Below the pieces are notes generated by a model. The model saw only the letters and a program-made list of their open reading frames with translations. It made no database searches and was not told where the DNA came from. This document shows positions 1 to 13,200 of a stretch of 64,000 nt of DNA, in pieces. The stretch comes from Eudorina sp. 2006-703-Eu-15 (lineage: Eukaryota; Chlorophyta; Chlorophyceae; Chlamydomonadales; Volvocaceae), in NCBI GenBank assembly GCA_003117195.1, contig BDSI01000091.1, positions 62,001 to 126,000 on the forward strand. Direction: 5' to 3'. Made by a program: the position numbers and the translations under genes. Numbering within the stretch: the first letter of the stretch is position 1; every line of letters starts with the position of its first letter.

Positions 1-1238
1 TATATTCGGCGGGCGCGGTACGAGCAAAGTGTTGCCGTACGTGACGAGACCGTACGTTCCGCAGCAAATGCTCCAAGACGGGGTCCTGGGGCAGCTCCGC
101 GCCGGTCTGCGGCTGTCCGGCGGCGGTGGCACCAGCTCCGGGACCAGGCCCTGTGAGGGTTGTGCGGATAACAAGGTTCAGCCTTACGGTGCGGGACGCC
201 CGCTTCAGCAGCTTTGCTTACTAAAAGCCACGCGGCGTGGTCTTTTCAATGCACACAGATGTTACTGCCTGAGCGCATTACACCGGTGCCTGGACGTTTA
301 GGGGATGGACCAAAAGCGGTTGAACCACCCTAACCACAATACCCCTAAAACTCATCAACCGCGAGAACGACTACCGTCTCCCAAGTCCTGAACCACACAT
401 GGCATCATGGCTTGCGGGAATGGCAATGTCCAGTAGACGGTAGCTCTCCCGGAACAGGACCTGTCGGAAGGTGCGGCGTTCAGCGCAGATACAGCCCCAG
501 CGCTAGCATCCCGGCACGGCTCGCACGGCTCACAGTGGGTCTTTCTGAGTTTGCCCAAGACCTCTAGGCCTATGCTTTCAAAATGCGCTCTGCCGGCCTT
601 GCGCACGATTCCGATGCAGTGAACATAACCCTGCCCGTCAATCTTCTGTCGTCTTCAATACAACCTACCCGGAGGCTTCGAGGTTGCCAACCGGTTTGGG
701 TCATTATATGACGCAATGTCGTCCGCCAACGCCGCCTGCGTGCACGCGGACCATTATGCGTGCTTGTCCTCACTCCGATGAGGGCACCTCGGCACCAGCT
801 CCCCTTGAGCTGGCAAGCACGCATACTATGGAATTACATTTAAATATCCTGGATGCAGACCAATTGTCTCACCATTTTCCCCCCGATGTGCGCAAGCACC
901 TTCTTCATTTTTCTTCAGTTTACAAGTACCGTGAAGCTGTGCCCTTCATAACATAAAATGTTTCCTTAGTATATCCGCGGATAGCAACTATTAAAACTCA
1001 TAGACTGCTGACAGAACAGAGGTTGCGCCAACGACCTCTCGCGTCGTACCAACTGTCTAAAACATTGAGTCAACCTTCCGGCTTTCGATGACCTGCTTCC
1101 GCTGCTTACACGCGCATTTGAGGCAAGGTCCTAGCCGCTTGGCTTGGTGATGTGCGACAGGGGAACCAAATGACCCGGCACAGTGATCGTCTATAGTTTG
1201 TCGGAGGTTGAACGTGGATTTGGATTAAAACACCTGAC
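1..1238. other. Upstream flank without a supported gene
   Basis: I see no convincing exon here. Short open frames occur on both strands, but none has family motifs or a phase-compatible splice partner. A TGA at 1209-1211, in frame with the ATG at 1239, closes the frame upstream of the FtsH-like gene, so this stretch probably holds its 5' UTR and promoter. No clear TATA box was found. Confidence 0.4.
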
Positions 1239-4200
1239 ATGCAGTGCTTGGCTGCGGGATCGGCCTTGAGACAGGGCTACAAAGCCTGTCGGCGCTGTCC
1301 AGGCCCCGTTCTCGCAGCACGGCATGCAATCCATCCTTCACTAGTGCTCGGGATAGTATGTAGGCAATCAAGATTTCTGCAAAAATGTAATCGCGTGGGC
1401 CGAGTTGTTGCGTCGGCGTCGCGCGAGGAGCGGTCGGAGGAGCCGTCGCCAGGGCCCAGCATCAGCGGCCGGGACGCTTCGCATCCATCCGGTGTTGTCC
1501 AATTGATATCATCTGCTTCAAAAATGCTGGGCGTCCTTGGTGTTATGGCGCTTGCGGTGCTCTTCGGGCCAACACGGGCGGCGCATGCTCGCGACAGGTG
1601 TGTAGAACACTCTCCCTTATCACATTAAATCTTGCGAATCACCTTTGATAACAGATCGGGCTTAGTACGTGCCCTGTGATCCAACGTGAGCGTCTCGAGT
1701 CCACGAACCTCACTGTAACTAGAAGGCGTTTGAAATAAGGTCCAGACCCTCCCCCGGGCACGAGAGGATAGGTGCTTTCCCTTCGGCTGGGAGGGGGCCA
1801 CGTCGGTCGCCGAAAAGCCGCTGGGGGACAGGTGTTCAGGCGTCAGGGGATTCTGGGCCCGCTGCATGGGGTTGGACGAAACGCGAAGTGGGTCACGGCC
1901 GGTGCGTTTGCGCTGCCGGGCAAACGCGATGACCTCCATTCGGAGTCCGTAAAGGGGGCGTCGCTGCTGCTGGCCGCTGCTGGTCGCCGCTGCTGCATTG
2001 GGAAATCATCCGCACCCCAAACCCCAAACCCAAGCGGCAGCCCGCCGCCTCCACGTGGGTAGACTGCACGTGGGTAGATGTGCAGGAGGCCGGACATTCC
2101 GCAGCACCTGCCAGCCATTGGCGCAGGTACTGGGCTAAGGGCCTGCCACTTACAAGCTCGCACCTGCTTGCTTACACCCCATGTACAACCGCTCACACAC
2201 GCATGTACAACCAACCGCGCAGGTCCCTAGCGGCGCCTCCACCAGCGGCCCTCAGCTCAGCCTCCCGCGCCCACTCCCACAACCCCATCCTCTCGGACCT
2301 CGCCGCCGCCTCCGCCACCGCCGAACCCTCGGCGGCGGCGGCCGCGGCCGCGCCCGCCGCCATCGAGGCCGCCAGCGGCGTCCCCGCCGGCAGCGCCGTG
2401 GAGGCGGCCTACCGGGCCTACCTGGAGCGCGTGGCGTCGCAGGTTCTGGCGGAGAACCCGGGCGCGGCGTCGCAGCCGGAGCTGCTGTCGCGGCTGGTGC
2501 GGGCACGGGCGCTGGGGACGCCCCTGAGCTTCGATGAGCTGATGCGGTCGAGCGTGCCGGCGCCGGACGAGGTGCCCAACCGGAATAGCCGGCAGGAGGT
2601 GAGCGGGTGGGCCCAAGGAGTCGGAGCGCAGGGGCGGGTGCAGCTCCCGAAATTGGGCGGGGGCGGGAAGGTCGGGGCGGAACGGGTGTGTGCGGTGGAA
2701 GGTAGATGTTGGGACGAAAAGCAGGGTCATAACGAACGAGGGCACACCAACCACGCGTCGTCAAATTCGAATGAGCGGGTGGGGCGGGGGGATGTGTTCT
2801 GGCGCGCAGGGCGGGGGATTAAATTGAGAAAATAAATAAACCCGAAGAACGAACCCAGGCACACCCAGCATAACTCAGTATACTTACGTGGTGCGGTACC
2901 TGCATAGCAACGGAAAGATAGAGACCGCGGGGGATGTCCGGTGTGAGACGGGACACAGCGGGGACCCATATCAGATCCGGGTGCCCAGACTAGCACTGAC
3001 TGCACCGTACTAACGGTCCAACATCATTCGACCGGTGGAACAGCACGGGTCTGCCTGGATATGGATGGGATATCGACACAGCGAACCACAGCGAAGGGGT
3101 GTGGCCGCTGCAGTGGGGTGGCCCTGACAGGGAGGTCCCCGACGTCGCGGTGCGGGACCGCGTGGGGGCAGAGGAGGGCGCTGTCCCGGACCTGGGCATG
3201 TCCATGGCCGGCCCTCTTGCTCTCATGGTATCGGTGTCGGAAACAGTCCGGCCAGGAGGTGGGAAGGAAAGGGGGCAAAGGTCGGCGAGGGGGCACGTCG
3301 GCTCATGTGGCCCACCTCGGGTAGGAAACCGGAGCGGAGGAGGACGGGAGGGAGGGAGGGTATAGGAAATTGGTAGACAACGTTAAACTGCGCAACTGGA
3401 AGGGAGGGAGGGAGGGAGACAGAGGGGATGCGGGGACTGGAAAGGGGCGCGCGGGGCAGCAATCATTAGCTCCGAAAGGAATTTATAAGCAAATCTGGTC
3501 GCCCTATATTTACTACTCAAATAGGATATTACTGGAAACAAAACTTTAGCTTGGTGCACCGCGGACAGTCCATTTACTTCTGGCCGTCGTCGCGGACCCG
3601 TGGCTCGCAAAGGCCCGTAAAGGGGATGGTCGAAGGAGAGATTTACGCAGGGGCCCTGGGCTGGGAAGAAGAACGCAACGGTCAGAGGAAAGGGGGGGGG
3701 GGGGCGGCGGGGGAATGGCGCGGTGGGAGGGCCCGTGGTGCCGACCTGAGACGGCTCCGCGTTCCGAGGCATCCGGCAGCTGCGGCGGATGCGTATGGCG
3801 GTATGGGTCATCTGACTGATGGGGGGGCTGCAAGCTTTTGCCTCTTGGCAAAGTCATTTTTTTCACGTCAGGGCTTATTCTGTTGGGCTGCCCTCCGATT
3901 CGGGCTGCTGCTTGATTAGGATTGCGAGCCTTTGTGGTCGCGCCTGCTTCCTGGTCAAGCCAGGCTCGCCTTGCTGATCATTTTTGTGCTAACAAAACGA
4001 ATAGGTACGGCATTACCTCTTGAGCCTTGACGGATCCCGGTGCTCGTCCCTTACTGTCGTACGTACATGACCCTGCTCGCTCGCTCGTCCATGCTCGTCC
4101 AACAGGTCGCGGAGCAGATCCGGGCGATCATCGATCAGTACGACAGGGAGGACTTTGATCTGGGCATCAAGCAGTTTATGCTGGAGGCCAAGGTCAAGGC

Positions 4201-7200
4201 GGTGAGTGCCGTACTATGGATGCTTGCGTCGGACACCGCCGCCGCCGCCGCTGGTGGAAGTTCCCTCCGTCAACATAAACGTTCCACCCAGCTCACCTCC
4301 CTGCCCTCTTGCCGACCCACCTCCCAGCCCACCTCCCTGCCCTCTTCCCGACCCACCTCCCAGCCCACCTCTCTGCCCTCTTCTCGACAACCCACGTCCC
4401 AGCCCACCAAACCTAGTTCGCAAACCACCTTACAGCCCACCAAACCCACCTCCCAGCCCGCCTTTTCCTTGTTACGCCAACGGGTGCTCACTCCCTTCAT
4501 TTGGAGCTCAATTCTCCCCACTTTGCCTTCCCTCCCTCTCCAATTTAATCCAATTACCAGTACCAACTTCCCAATGTCCCCCATCCCTCCCAACCCTTCC
4601 CGCCCCCTTCCACAGAAGCTGGAGGCTGCCTCCCGCGGCACCTCCCGCGACCGCGCCGCCCCCAAGGACTACGAGGAGGCCCTGGCGGCGGAGCTGTTCG
4701 CCAGCGAGGCGGGGGCGGCGCCCAAGGAGAAGGCCAAGACCGAGGACATGGTGCGAAGGGGGGCGAGCGGCGGTGGGGTCTCGGGGCCGGGGGGTTTGGG
4801 GGTCGGGGCCGGGGGGTTCGGGGGGGGTTTGGGGTCGGGGCGGGGGGTTGGGGGTCGGGGCTGGGGGGAGAGGGCGGGAGGTTGGGGCCGGGCGTAAAGG
4901 GTGGACATGGTGCGGCGGGGGGCGTGCGGGGGTTAGGGTTTGGTCGGCAGCGGGGGGTTGCCCGGAGGAGACCAGAAGGCTGGGGGGGGGTAGGGAGAAG
5001 GCGGTGGTGCGCGGAGGTCTGTGGGGTGCGAGCCCTGGGTGCGCATTGAACCGATTCGTGCGATGTGGATCTGATGATACCATATGCCGTATGTGCAAGG
5101 AAATTATACCATATGCCGTATGTGCAAGGAAATTATACCATATGCCGTATGTGCAAGGAAATTATACCATATGCCGTATGTGCATGGAAATTATACCATA
5201 TGCCGTATGTGCAAGGAAGAGTGGGACCGCTGCACATCGGGCCGCGGCATATCGGGCCGCTGGACATGGGACCAATTGAGACAGGCATGGGACAGAGCTG
5301 CAAGACGGGGAAGCCGAAGCTGCACGGCACATGTACGACGGCACGCACGGCAACCTGTACGGACGGACGTGCAGGTGGACGACGCGTTCACGACCGAGGT
5401 GGTGGAGGAGGCGCTGGCGCTGTTTGGCGACGCCAACAGCGTACGGACGGCCTGGAGGACGCAGGACGTACTGCGGGAGCTGTCGTACACGCAGCTGTGG
5501 GCGCTGATCGACGAGGGCAGCGTGGCGCGGATGCGGTTCTACGGTCCGGAGAAGAACAAGGTGCTCGTGACGACTAAGGCGACGGCGCCGGGCGGCGTGC
5601 GGGTGTGCAAGGTGCGGCTGGGGGCAAGCGTGGATGTGCCGGGATGGTGTATGTGTACGCGTGGCTTGTGTCGAAATCCCCTCCCCTCCCAATCCCGCTG
5701 CGCCCCTCCAATGTCTTGTATCCATACAACAGCACATCCCCTCCCCTCTCCCTCCCCTCCCCACACCTCGCAGGTGGTGCTCCCCCCCGACCCCGAGTTC
5801 CTGGACCACCTGGCGACCCACGGGGTGGTGGTGGAGGCGGGCAACTACGAGGAGGACCGACTGAGGGCCAACCTCTTCATCCAGGTGGGGCAAGGGGGGA
5901 ACCGTAGGGCAGCGGCAGCGCACAGCGCGGCAGCGCAGAGGCTGCGCAGCACATGGGGCGGGAGGGGTGGGGTGGCTGGTGGATAGGTGGGTAGGGTCGT
6001 GTTCGTTGTAGCGCGAGAAGGTCAAGGTGGGGGCCCTGGGTTTCCTAGGGGGGGCGGGGTACGGTCCGGGGCCGAGGGGCTCCGAGGTCCAGCCGGCACA
6101 TTCAAGGCGGGTGGGGGAGGCGCCGAGCAGGGTGGCCATTGCACTCTCACCCGTCTGCCAAGATGCCATCACCTTCGCCTCTCGCCTGTCGCCCCTAGAC
6201 AGTCCCTATCAACGAAGAGATCAGGTCTCGGGCCGCTGGACATGGGTTATCACGAAACAAGCAAGGGGATAGCGAGCCTTGTTACCCGCCACCCCTGGCC
6301 TCGCCAAGCGCCCCACCGCCCCACGGGCCAGCCGACCGGACCCCCTTCCCGCCGCCGTTTGCCACCCCCCGCTCCCCGTTCCAGATCCTTCGCTACACGG
6401 CGCCCTTCATGGTCATCTCGGCGCTGTTCTGGGTGCTGCACTCGTGGCTGCTGGACCCCGTGCCCAACAAGTTCAGGCGGCAGGAGTTCATCCGCTACCG
6501 CCGGGAGATGCTGCACGTGGCGTCCAAACTCAACTTCAGGACGCCGGCGCGGGAGGTGCGCGGGAGGCAGGGGTTGGGGGGATGGAGGGGCAGGAGTGGA
6601 GGGGCAGGAGTGGAGGGGCAGAAGTGGAGGGGCAGGAGTGGAGGGGCAGGAGTGGAGGGGCAGGAGTGGAGGGGCAGAAGTGGAGGGGCAGGAGTGGAGG
6701 GGCAGGAGTGGAGGGGCAGGAGTGGAGGGGCAGGAGTGGAGGGGCAGGAGTGGAGGGGCAGGAGTGGAGGGGCAGGAGTGGAGGGGCAGGAGTGGAGGGG
6801 CAGGAGTGGAGGGGTATCGGAATGCCTCATGCGCCGTCTACGAATGTCGTTTAAATCCCACCCACCCATCCCATCCCAATTTCTACCAATTTCTACCAAT
6901 TTCTACCAATTCCTACCAATTCCTACCAATTCCTACCAATTCCTACCAATTTCCTATACACCCACCCACCCACCCCATCCAACAACCCTGCCACACGCAC
7001 GCCTCCCCGCCAGGTCCGCATCGACACCACCTCCCCCGACTTCATCAAGTGGGACGACATCAACGGCATCGACGAGGTCAAGAAGGAGATCACAGAGATC
7101 ATCGATTACCTGCGGGTGGGCCCGGGGCCGGGGCCGGGGGGGCGGGGGGGCGGGTGGCAGTGGACACTCCCTCCGCGGAGTTTGACGCGGGTTCGGGGTT

Positions 7201-10200
7201 ATGCTTCACCCGACACGCACACCACAGCCCAGCATCAAAAATGCCAGAGAGAAAGAGGCCGTCGTCGTGGTCTGGGGATCAACCTTCCAACTCCTGCCCC
7301 CCTCGCGCCCGCACCCCCCGAAAAAAGTGTTTGTCGCGGGGCTGGGTGTGTCTGGTCCGCTTCCGTTTCAACCTCTCTTGACCACCACCGCTTGCGCTTT
7401 GCCCCCCTCCCCCTCCTCAGAACCCCGCCCTGCTGCGCTCCCGCGGAGTAGCGCGCATTGGAGGAGTGCTGCTGGCCGGAGCACCCGGTGGGGTTGTCTA
7501 TGGGTCTGGGTTTCCGGGTTACTGGGCTGGGAGGGGGCCCTGGAGGGCTGGAGGGCTAGGTGCGGTGCGGTGCTTGTGTTGAGCGGGTGTTCCTTGGCAA
7601 TTTGAGCGACAAAAACAGCTGAGGAGGAGGTCCGCCCGAGCACAACCCGGGGCGTTGTTGCTCTTGGGATTGTGGAGCGCATGCAGCCAGCAGGCAAAGC
7701 GCCAACCGGCAGGTCAGCAGGTCCCAGGTACTTGTAGCCGTGTCGACTTGGGAATGACCCACGGGTCGGACGTGATGGCAGAAGGCGTCATCCTAGCGCG
7801 GCGTGTGCATGTGTGTGTTTGTCGAGGAATGCGCGGCTGTAAGCGTGTATGCTATAGCAAAGTAACTCACAAGCGTGTGTTTAAAAGTGCAACCCGCCCG
7901 ACCCAAACCAACAAGCGTGTGTGTGTGTGCCTTTCGGCGGATGCGTGTGTGTGCATGTCCTGATCAGGCACGGGCAAGACGCTGCTGGCTAAGGCCATCG
8001 CGGCGGAGGGCGGTGTGCGCATGTTCACGTGCAGCGGCACCGACTTCTACGACGTGTACAGGTAGGGCAGGGTGGGGTGAGGGTGGGGAGGGGGTGTGGC
8101 GAGGGACGCAGGGTCGGGGGAGGGGGCTCTACGGTGTTTTAGGCACACTGCGGGTGATTGAAGGATGGGGACGAAACCGAGGGAGAAGCTGCGGGACGGG
8201 TGGAGGGAGGCAGGCAAGAGCATGGTCCCGACCGGCCGAGATGGATCGGGTCAGGGTCGGGTGGGGTGCGTGGGGCTGGGTGGGGGTCGGGTACAAAGTT
8301 CGCTGTGCTTTCATTTCTCCAGCGCAGGCGCGTGCTTGTTCTCACGCGCCGCACCTTGCCGTGCCGTGACTTTGCCTCGACGTGTCTTTACCTCGACGTG
8401 TGCAGTGGTGTGGGCGCGCGCCGAGTGCGCGAGACGTTCGACCGGCTCCGTAACGCGGCGCCCGCCATTCTCTTCATCGACGAGTTCGACGCGCTTGGGG
8501 CGGCTCGCGGCGCGCAAGCGAGCGGCGACGAGTCGGCCTCGATCATCAACGAACTGCTGGTGGGTTGACTCTTGCTTAGATTTGTCCGTTTGTTATGTCA
8601 GTTCCTGTTTTGCCGCTTGAACGTTGACAATTCCATCGCTGGGAAGCATCGGTACCTTCCCCCCGGCGGCAAGCTCCCCCTCTCCCCCCGCCCGGCGGGG
8701 ACAGCCCGGCCCCTGGACACTCGCCCCTCCTCGCCTACCCTACCCCTAACCTGAATACCGTATGTCAGCGAGTTCCCTGTATGTTCCCCTGACCTCACCC
8801 GGCCCAGGTCCAAATGGACGGTTTCGAGGACAACCGCGGTATCGTGGTGCTGGGCGCCACCAACCGCCCGGGGGCCATCGACTCGGCGCTCATCCGCCCC
8901 GGCCGCTTCGACCGCATCATCTACATGCCGCTGCCCGACACGGCAGGGAGGGCCAAGATCATGCAGGCGCGTGTCGGCCGGTGTCGTTGTGCCGTCATGG
9001 GGGCACAGAGAGCTCGCCCACAGCCGTTGTGGGTTCAATCTTCAATGACAAGCCTTCGCCCACAGCCGTAGTGTCTTGTCTTTAATGAGGAAGCCCACCC
9101 AGAACTGCCCAGGCCCGTCGTGTCTTGTACATGTTTGTGCATGTGGGAAGGCACCCCGCTGGGCCCTGCCAGAATGTCCGATGGCTCACCCATTTATTAT
9201 GAATCATGTTGTCACACGAACTGGGCTCAGAGAGGGACGGGGACGCTCCTATCGTCTATCGGGGCCGCTTCCCCAGCGGTTAGGATGCCAGTTAGTCAAC
9301 GCCCCTAACCGCCAACCGCCCGCAGGTCCACGCGCGCAACAAGGCAGTTGACCCCAACATCAACTGGTACGAGGTGGCGAGGGCCATGGCGGGATTCACC
9401 GGAGCGGACGTCATGGGCCTTATGGCGCGTGCGGCACGCATGGCAGCGCGGCAGGTGCGGGAAGCTGCGGGGACGCTGCGGGGAAGCTGCGGGGAAGCTG
9501 GGGGCGGAAGCTTATGGCCTGAGACACAGGGTCCCTGATAGGAGTCGTGTTTGGCTCAGCTCGGGGGAAGTGGGGCACGGTGGTTAGCTTGTGTGGGCAC
9601 AACGGAAGCCATGGAAATGGAGGGCGCGGGGCTAGGTCCCCCCCTTGCCCCAGCGTGCTGTCGTACTCCCGCATCCGTACCGCAGCTCAAGTCACGCATC
9701 CGTCGCGCGGTGTGCTTTCTCGGTGGCCCCTACCTGTTACCCCGGCTCCCACCCCGCCCCCACCAGCTTGAGGGGTGGATCAGGAGAGAGGGGCTGACGG
9801 ACCCGCGGGCGCAGCACGCTGCGCATCCGCAGTCTCAAGGCAACCCCAACTAGCTGATCAGCTCATGTGCTGTGTCGTACGTGGCCCTGGACTCGTACTT
9901 GTACGGCAGGGTCGGGAGGCGATCACGGAGGACGACATCTACGCGGCCATGGAGAACAAGACCGTGGAGGCGATGGTGGGTCCGGGGGCTGCAGCCGCTG
10001 TGTGTTTCCCGACTGCACGGCGCCTTTCTTTTCTGCGCGGGTTTGGGGTTGATCAGCCAAGATCCATCACAGTAGCACTTGCCCACATGACCATTTTTTT
10101 AGCGTTTTCCCTTCAGCACAGTGCATTCCTGCTCGCATCTCACCTGCTTTGCCACGCCGCCCTACTCTCCTCACCCCCGTCGGGCTGTCCCTATGTGCAG

Positions 10201-13200
10201 GTCGAGAACACGTCCGCGGGCGGCGGCGGCGGCCTGGTGGCCGATGACCCCACGCCGGAGGACCCCGACCCCATCCCGCCGCAGCTGCGCAAGTCGATCT
10301 CGGTGTACGAGGCCGGCAAGGCGCTCACCGCCTATATCACCCCAGAGTACGAGGAGATTGCGAGGGTGAGGCGGGTGTGTGTGTGTATAGGAAATTGGTA
10401 GACAATGTTCACACTGCGCTGCTGCCAGAGCGAATATCCGATAGAGACTCGACTGTACCAGGATCTCCAGCGAAGTGGCGACGTCCCCGGGGGGAAGGGG
10501 AGGAGGCGGGAGGCGCGGCAAGAGCACATGTGTTTCCACACCCCCACCCGCGTGGGCAGGTAGCTGGCTTGAGCCGGGCGGGTAGCTCACTAATCCCCCC
10601 CGCTCCCGGTGCGCAGGTGTCTGTGTGCCCTCTGAACATCATCAGCGGCTTCACGTTGTTCGTTGAGGACGAGGACAAGAACGTCAACGCCATCCTGACC
10701 CGCTCCGAGCTGGAGGGCCGCATGGTGGTCTACCTGGCGGGGCGCTGCGCGGAGAAGCTGGTCATGGGGGAGGGCAACCTCACAGGTGTGGGGGCGGGAG
10801 CTGGGAGGGCGGGTGGGTGGGGAGGGTGGGGAGGGAGGGTGGATGAGGCCACGGGCCGCTGGCCAATGGGTGACGAAGCGCCGGGGGCGAGGCGCGAGGG
10901 CGGGTGTTCAACCGCCGTCAACTCCGGGAATCTCCGGCTGTCACCGATGACCCCCGGGGTCCGCTGTAACATCCTTTTTTTATTTTGTAACCGTTACAAG
11001 GTGGACCCGTATCCCGACCGGGTGTTCCTTAATAGCAACTCCAGTCCAACCCATGGCACGGTCACGTGCGCGTCGCCGCGCTGCCCTCACGGCAGCGCAG
11101 GGCAGGAGACGATGCCAGTCACCCCCGTGGGCCCTCCGTGGGCCCTATCCAGCCCAACCGCTCATCGTACAAATCCCAGACGTCGCCATAGGGCTGCTTG
11201 TATCGTTGTTACCCCCACCACACCCCCGTGAACCCTCCAATCTCCCCCCTCCCCCTATCCTCTCTATCGGATATTCGCTCTGGCAATATATCCACCCCCC
11301 CCTTCCCCCGCCAGGCATGGGCGCCCCCGACCTGTTCCACGCCAACCTCATTGCCCGCGAGATGATCATGTCGATGGGCATGGGCCGCCGCACCGGCCCA
11401 GTGGACCTGCTGCGGGTGGTGGGGGCGGCGGACGGCGCCCCGGGGGAGCAGACCCTGAAGGCGGGGCCCGAGGTGGCGGACGACGACCCCTTCTACTACC
11501 ACACCACGGACATGTCCACGGAGCAGGTGCGTGTTTGAAAGATAACTAAGCCGCGAGAGGAGCAGGTGCGTGTTTAATGAGAAGCCCACGCATAACCGCC
11601 CAGGCCCGGATAGGTGTATGGGAATCGTTACATGTCTGACCGGGCCAGGCGCTGGCCAAGGGCTGCTAATCCAAGACCGTGGTGTGTGTGTGGGGGGGGG
11701 GGAGTCTGAACACCACCTCCCTTCTTCTCCCACTCCAACTCGCTCTCTCTCTCTCTCCCCCTTCCCACCTCCCTCTTCGTCGCCCCCGTAAGGCACGTGT
11801 GGCCCTGGCTGAGGTGGTGGACCTGTTGGAGGCGGCGGAGGCCAAGGCCATGTACGGCCTGGCCATGAACTGGAAGCCGCTTCAGGCGCTGACGCAGGCG
11901 CTGCTGGACCGGGGGACACTGACGGTGGGTAGCTGGGTCGGTAGCTGGGTAGCTGGGTGGATGTGGATGGGTCGGTGGGTAGGCGGGTAGCTGGGTGGGT
12001 GTGGATGGGTCGGTGGGTAGGCTTTACCTTCGTCCCTCCGCAGTGCCCCTCCGCGCCCCTCCCTGCGCGGAGACGGCCCCATGCTCCCCCCACCAATCCT
12101 ACATCCCCCCCTTGCCCAGCAGCAGCGCAGTATGAACATGTTTACCGATTTCCCATATCCTCCCCATATTTGCCCACCCACCCCGGGTGCAGGGCAAGGA
12201 GGTGGCCCACATCCTGGAAACCAACGGCGTCATCCACTTCCCCGACCCGTTCACCAACGGATTCGGTTGGGACCCAGACGGTGAGTGAGCCGTGCGACCC
12301 CCGGGGGGGGGGGGATGGACACAGCCCCGTGCGGCGGTGAGGAGGAGCGCGCGGGTGGGGGCTGCGTGGGCACCAGGGTGGCTATCTTAAGATATAAATA
12401 TCTATTCGGCCGAAAAACTTCTGAAATTTTAGATACTTTTGGCCTGCCAAAACATGGAGTTTAAGATACTTTGACCCCTTGTGTGGGACATGATATCTTC
12501 CCGTTGACATATACTCGAACGAGTGATGGGGTCCCCGATATCTCCCACCCGGGGTCGGTTCTCGCCGTCTGCAGTCATCTATGGCTAGGTGTTGCACTTA
12601 TGGGTTCGGTTCGTGGAAGTTCTCCATCAATGTTGCGCCCTGTCCGATGCCCTCTGTAGATACTTCGGGCCGTTTCCAGTTGGAAATATCTCCCCATAGA
12701 CAGATACTTTCAGCGTTTCGAAGCCAGGTGTATCTCTGGCCGTAGATACTCCCAAAAATAAGATAGCCACCCTGGTGGGCACAGTGCCGTACATACCGTA
12801 CAAACACCTGTGATCAGCACCACATCCCTAGGTACGGTACACACCCAATCATTCGGGCGGATTCGGGCGAATTTCGAGCTGAACACACCCAATCATTCGG
12901 GCGGATTCGGGCGAATTTCGAGCTGAACACACCCAATCATTCGGGCGGATTCGGGCGAATTTCGAGCTGAACACACCCAATCATTCGGGCGGATTCGGGC
13001 GAATTTCGAGCTGAACACACCCAATCATTCGAGCTGAACACACGCAATCATTCGGGCGGATTCGGGCGAATTTCGAGCTGAACACACCCAATCATTCGGG
13101 CGGATTCGGGCGAATTTCGAGCTGAACACACCCAATCATTCGGGCGGATTCGGGCGAATTTCGAGCTGAACACACCCAATCATTCGGGCGGATTCGGGCG

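Noticed and set aside
29..301. 90-codon frame at the left edge as the last exon of an upstream gene
   Set aside because: Gly/Ser-rich composition alone is not enough, and the window edge prevents a phase check.
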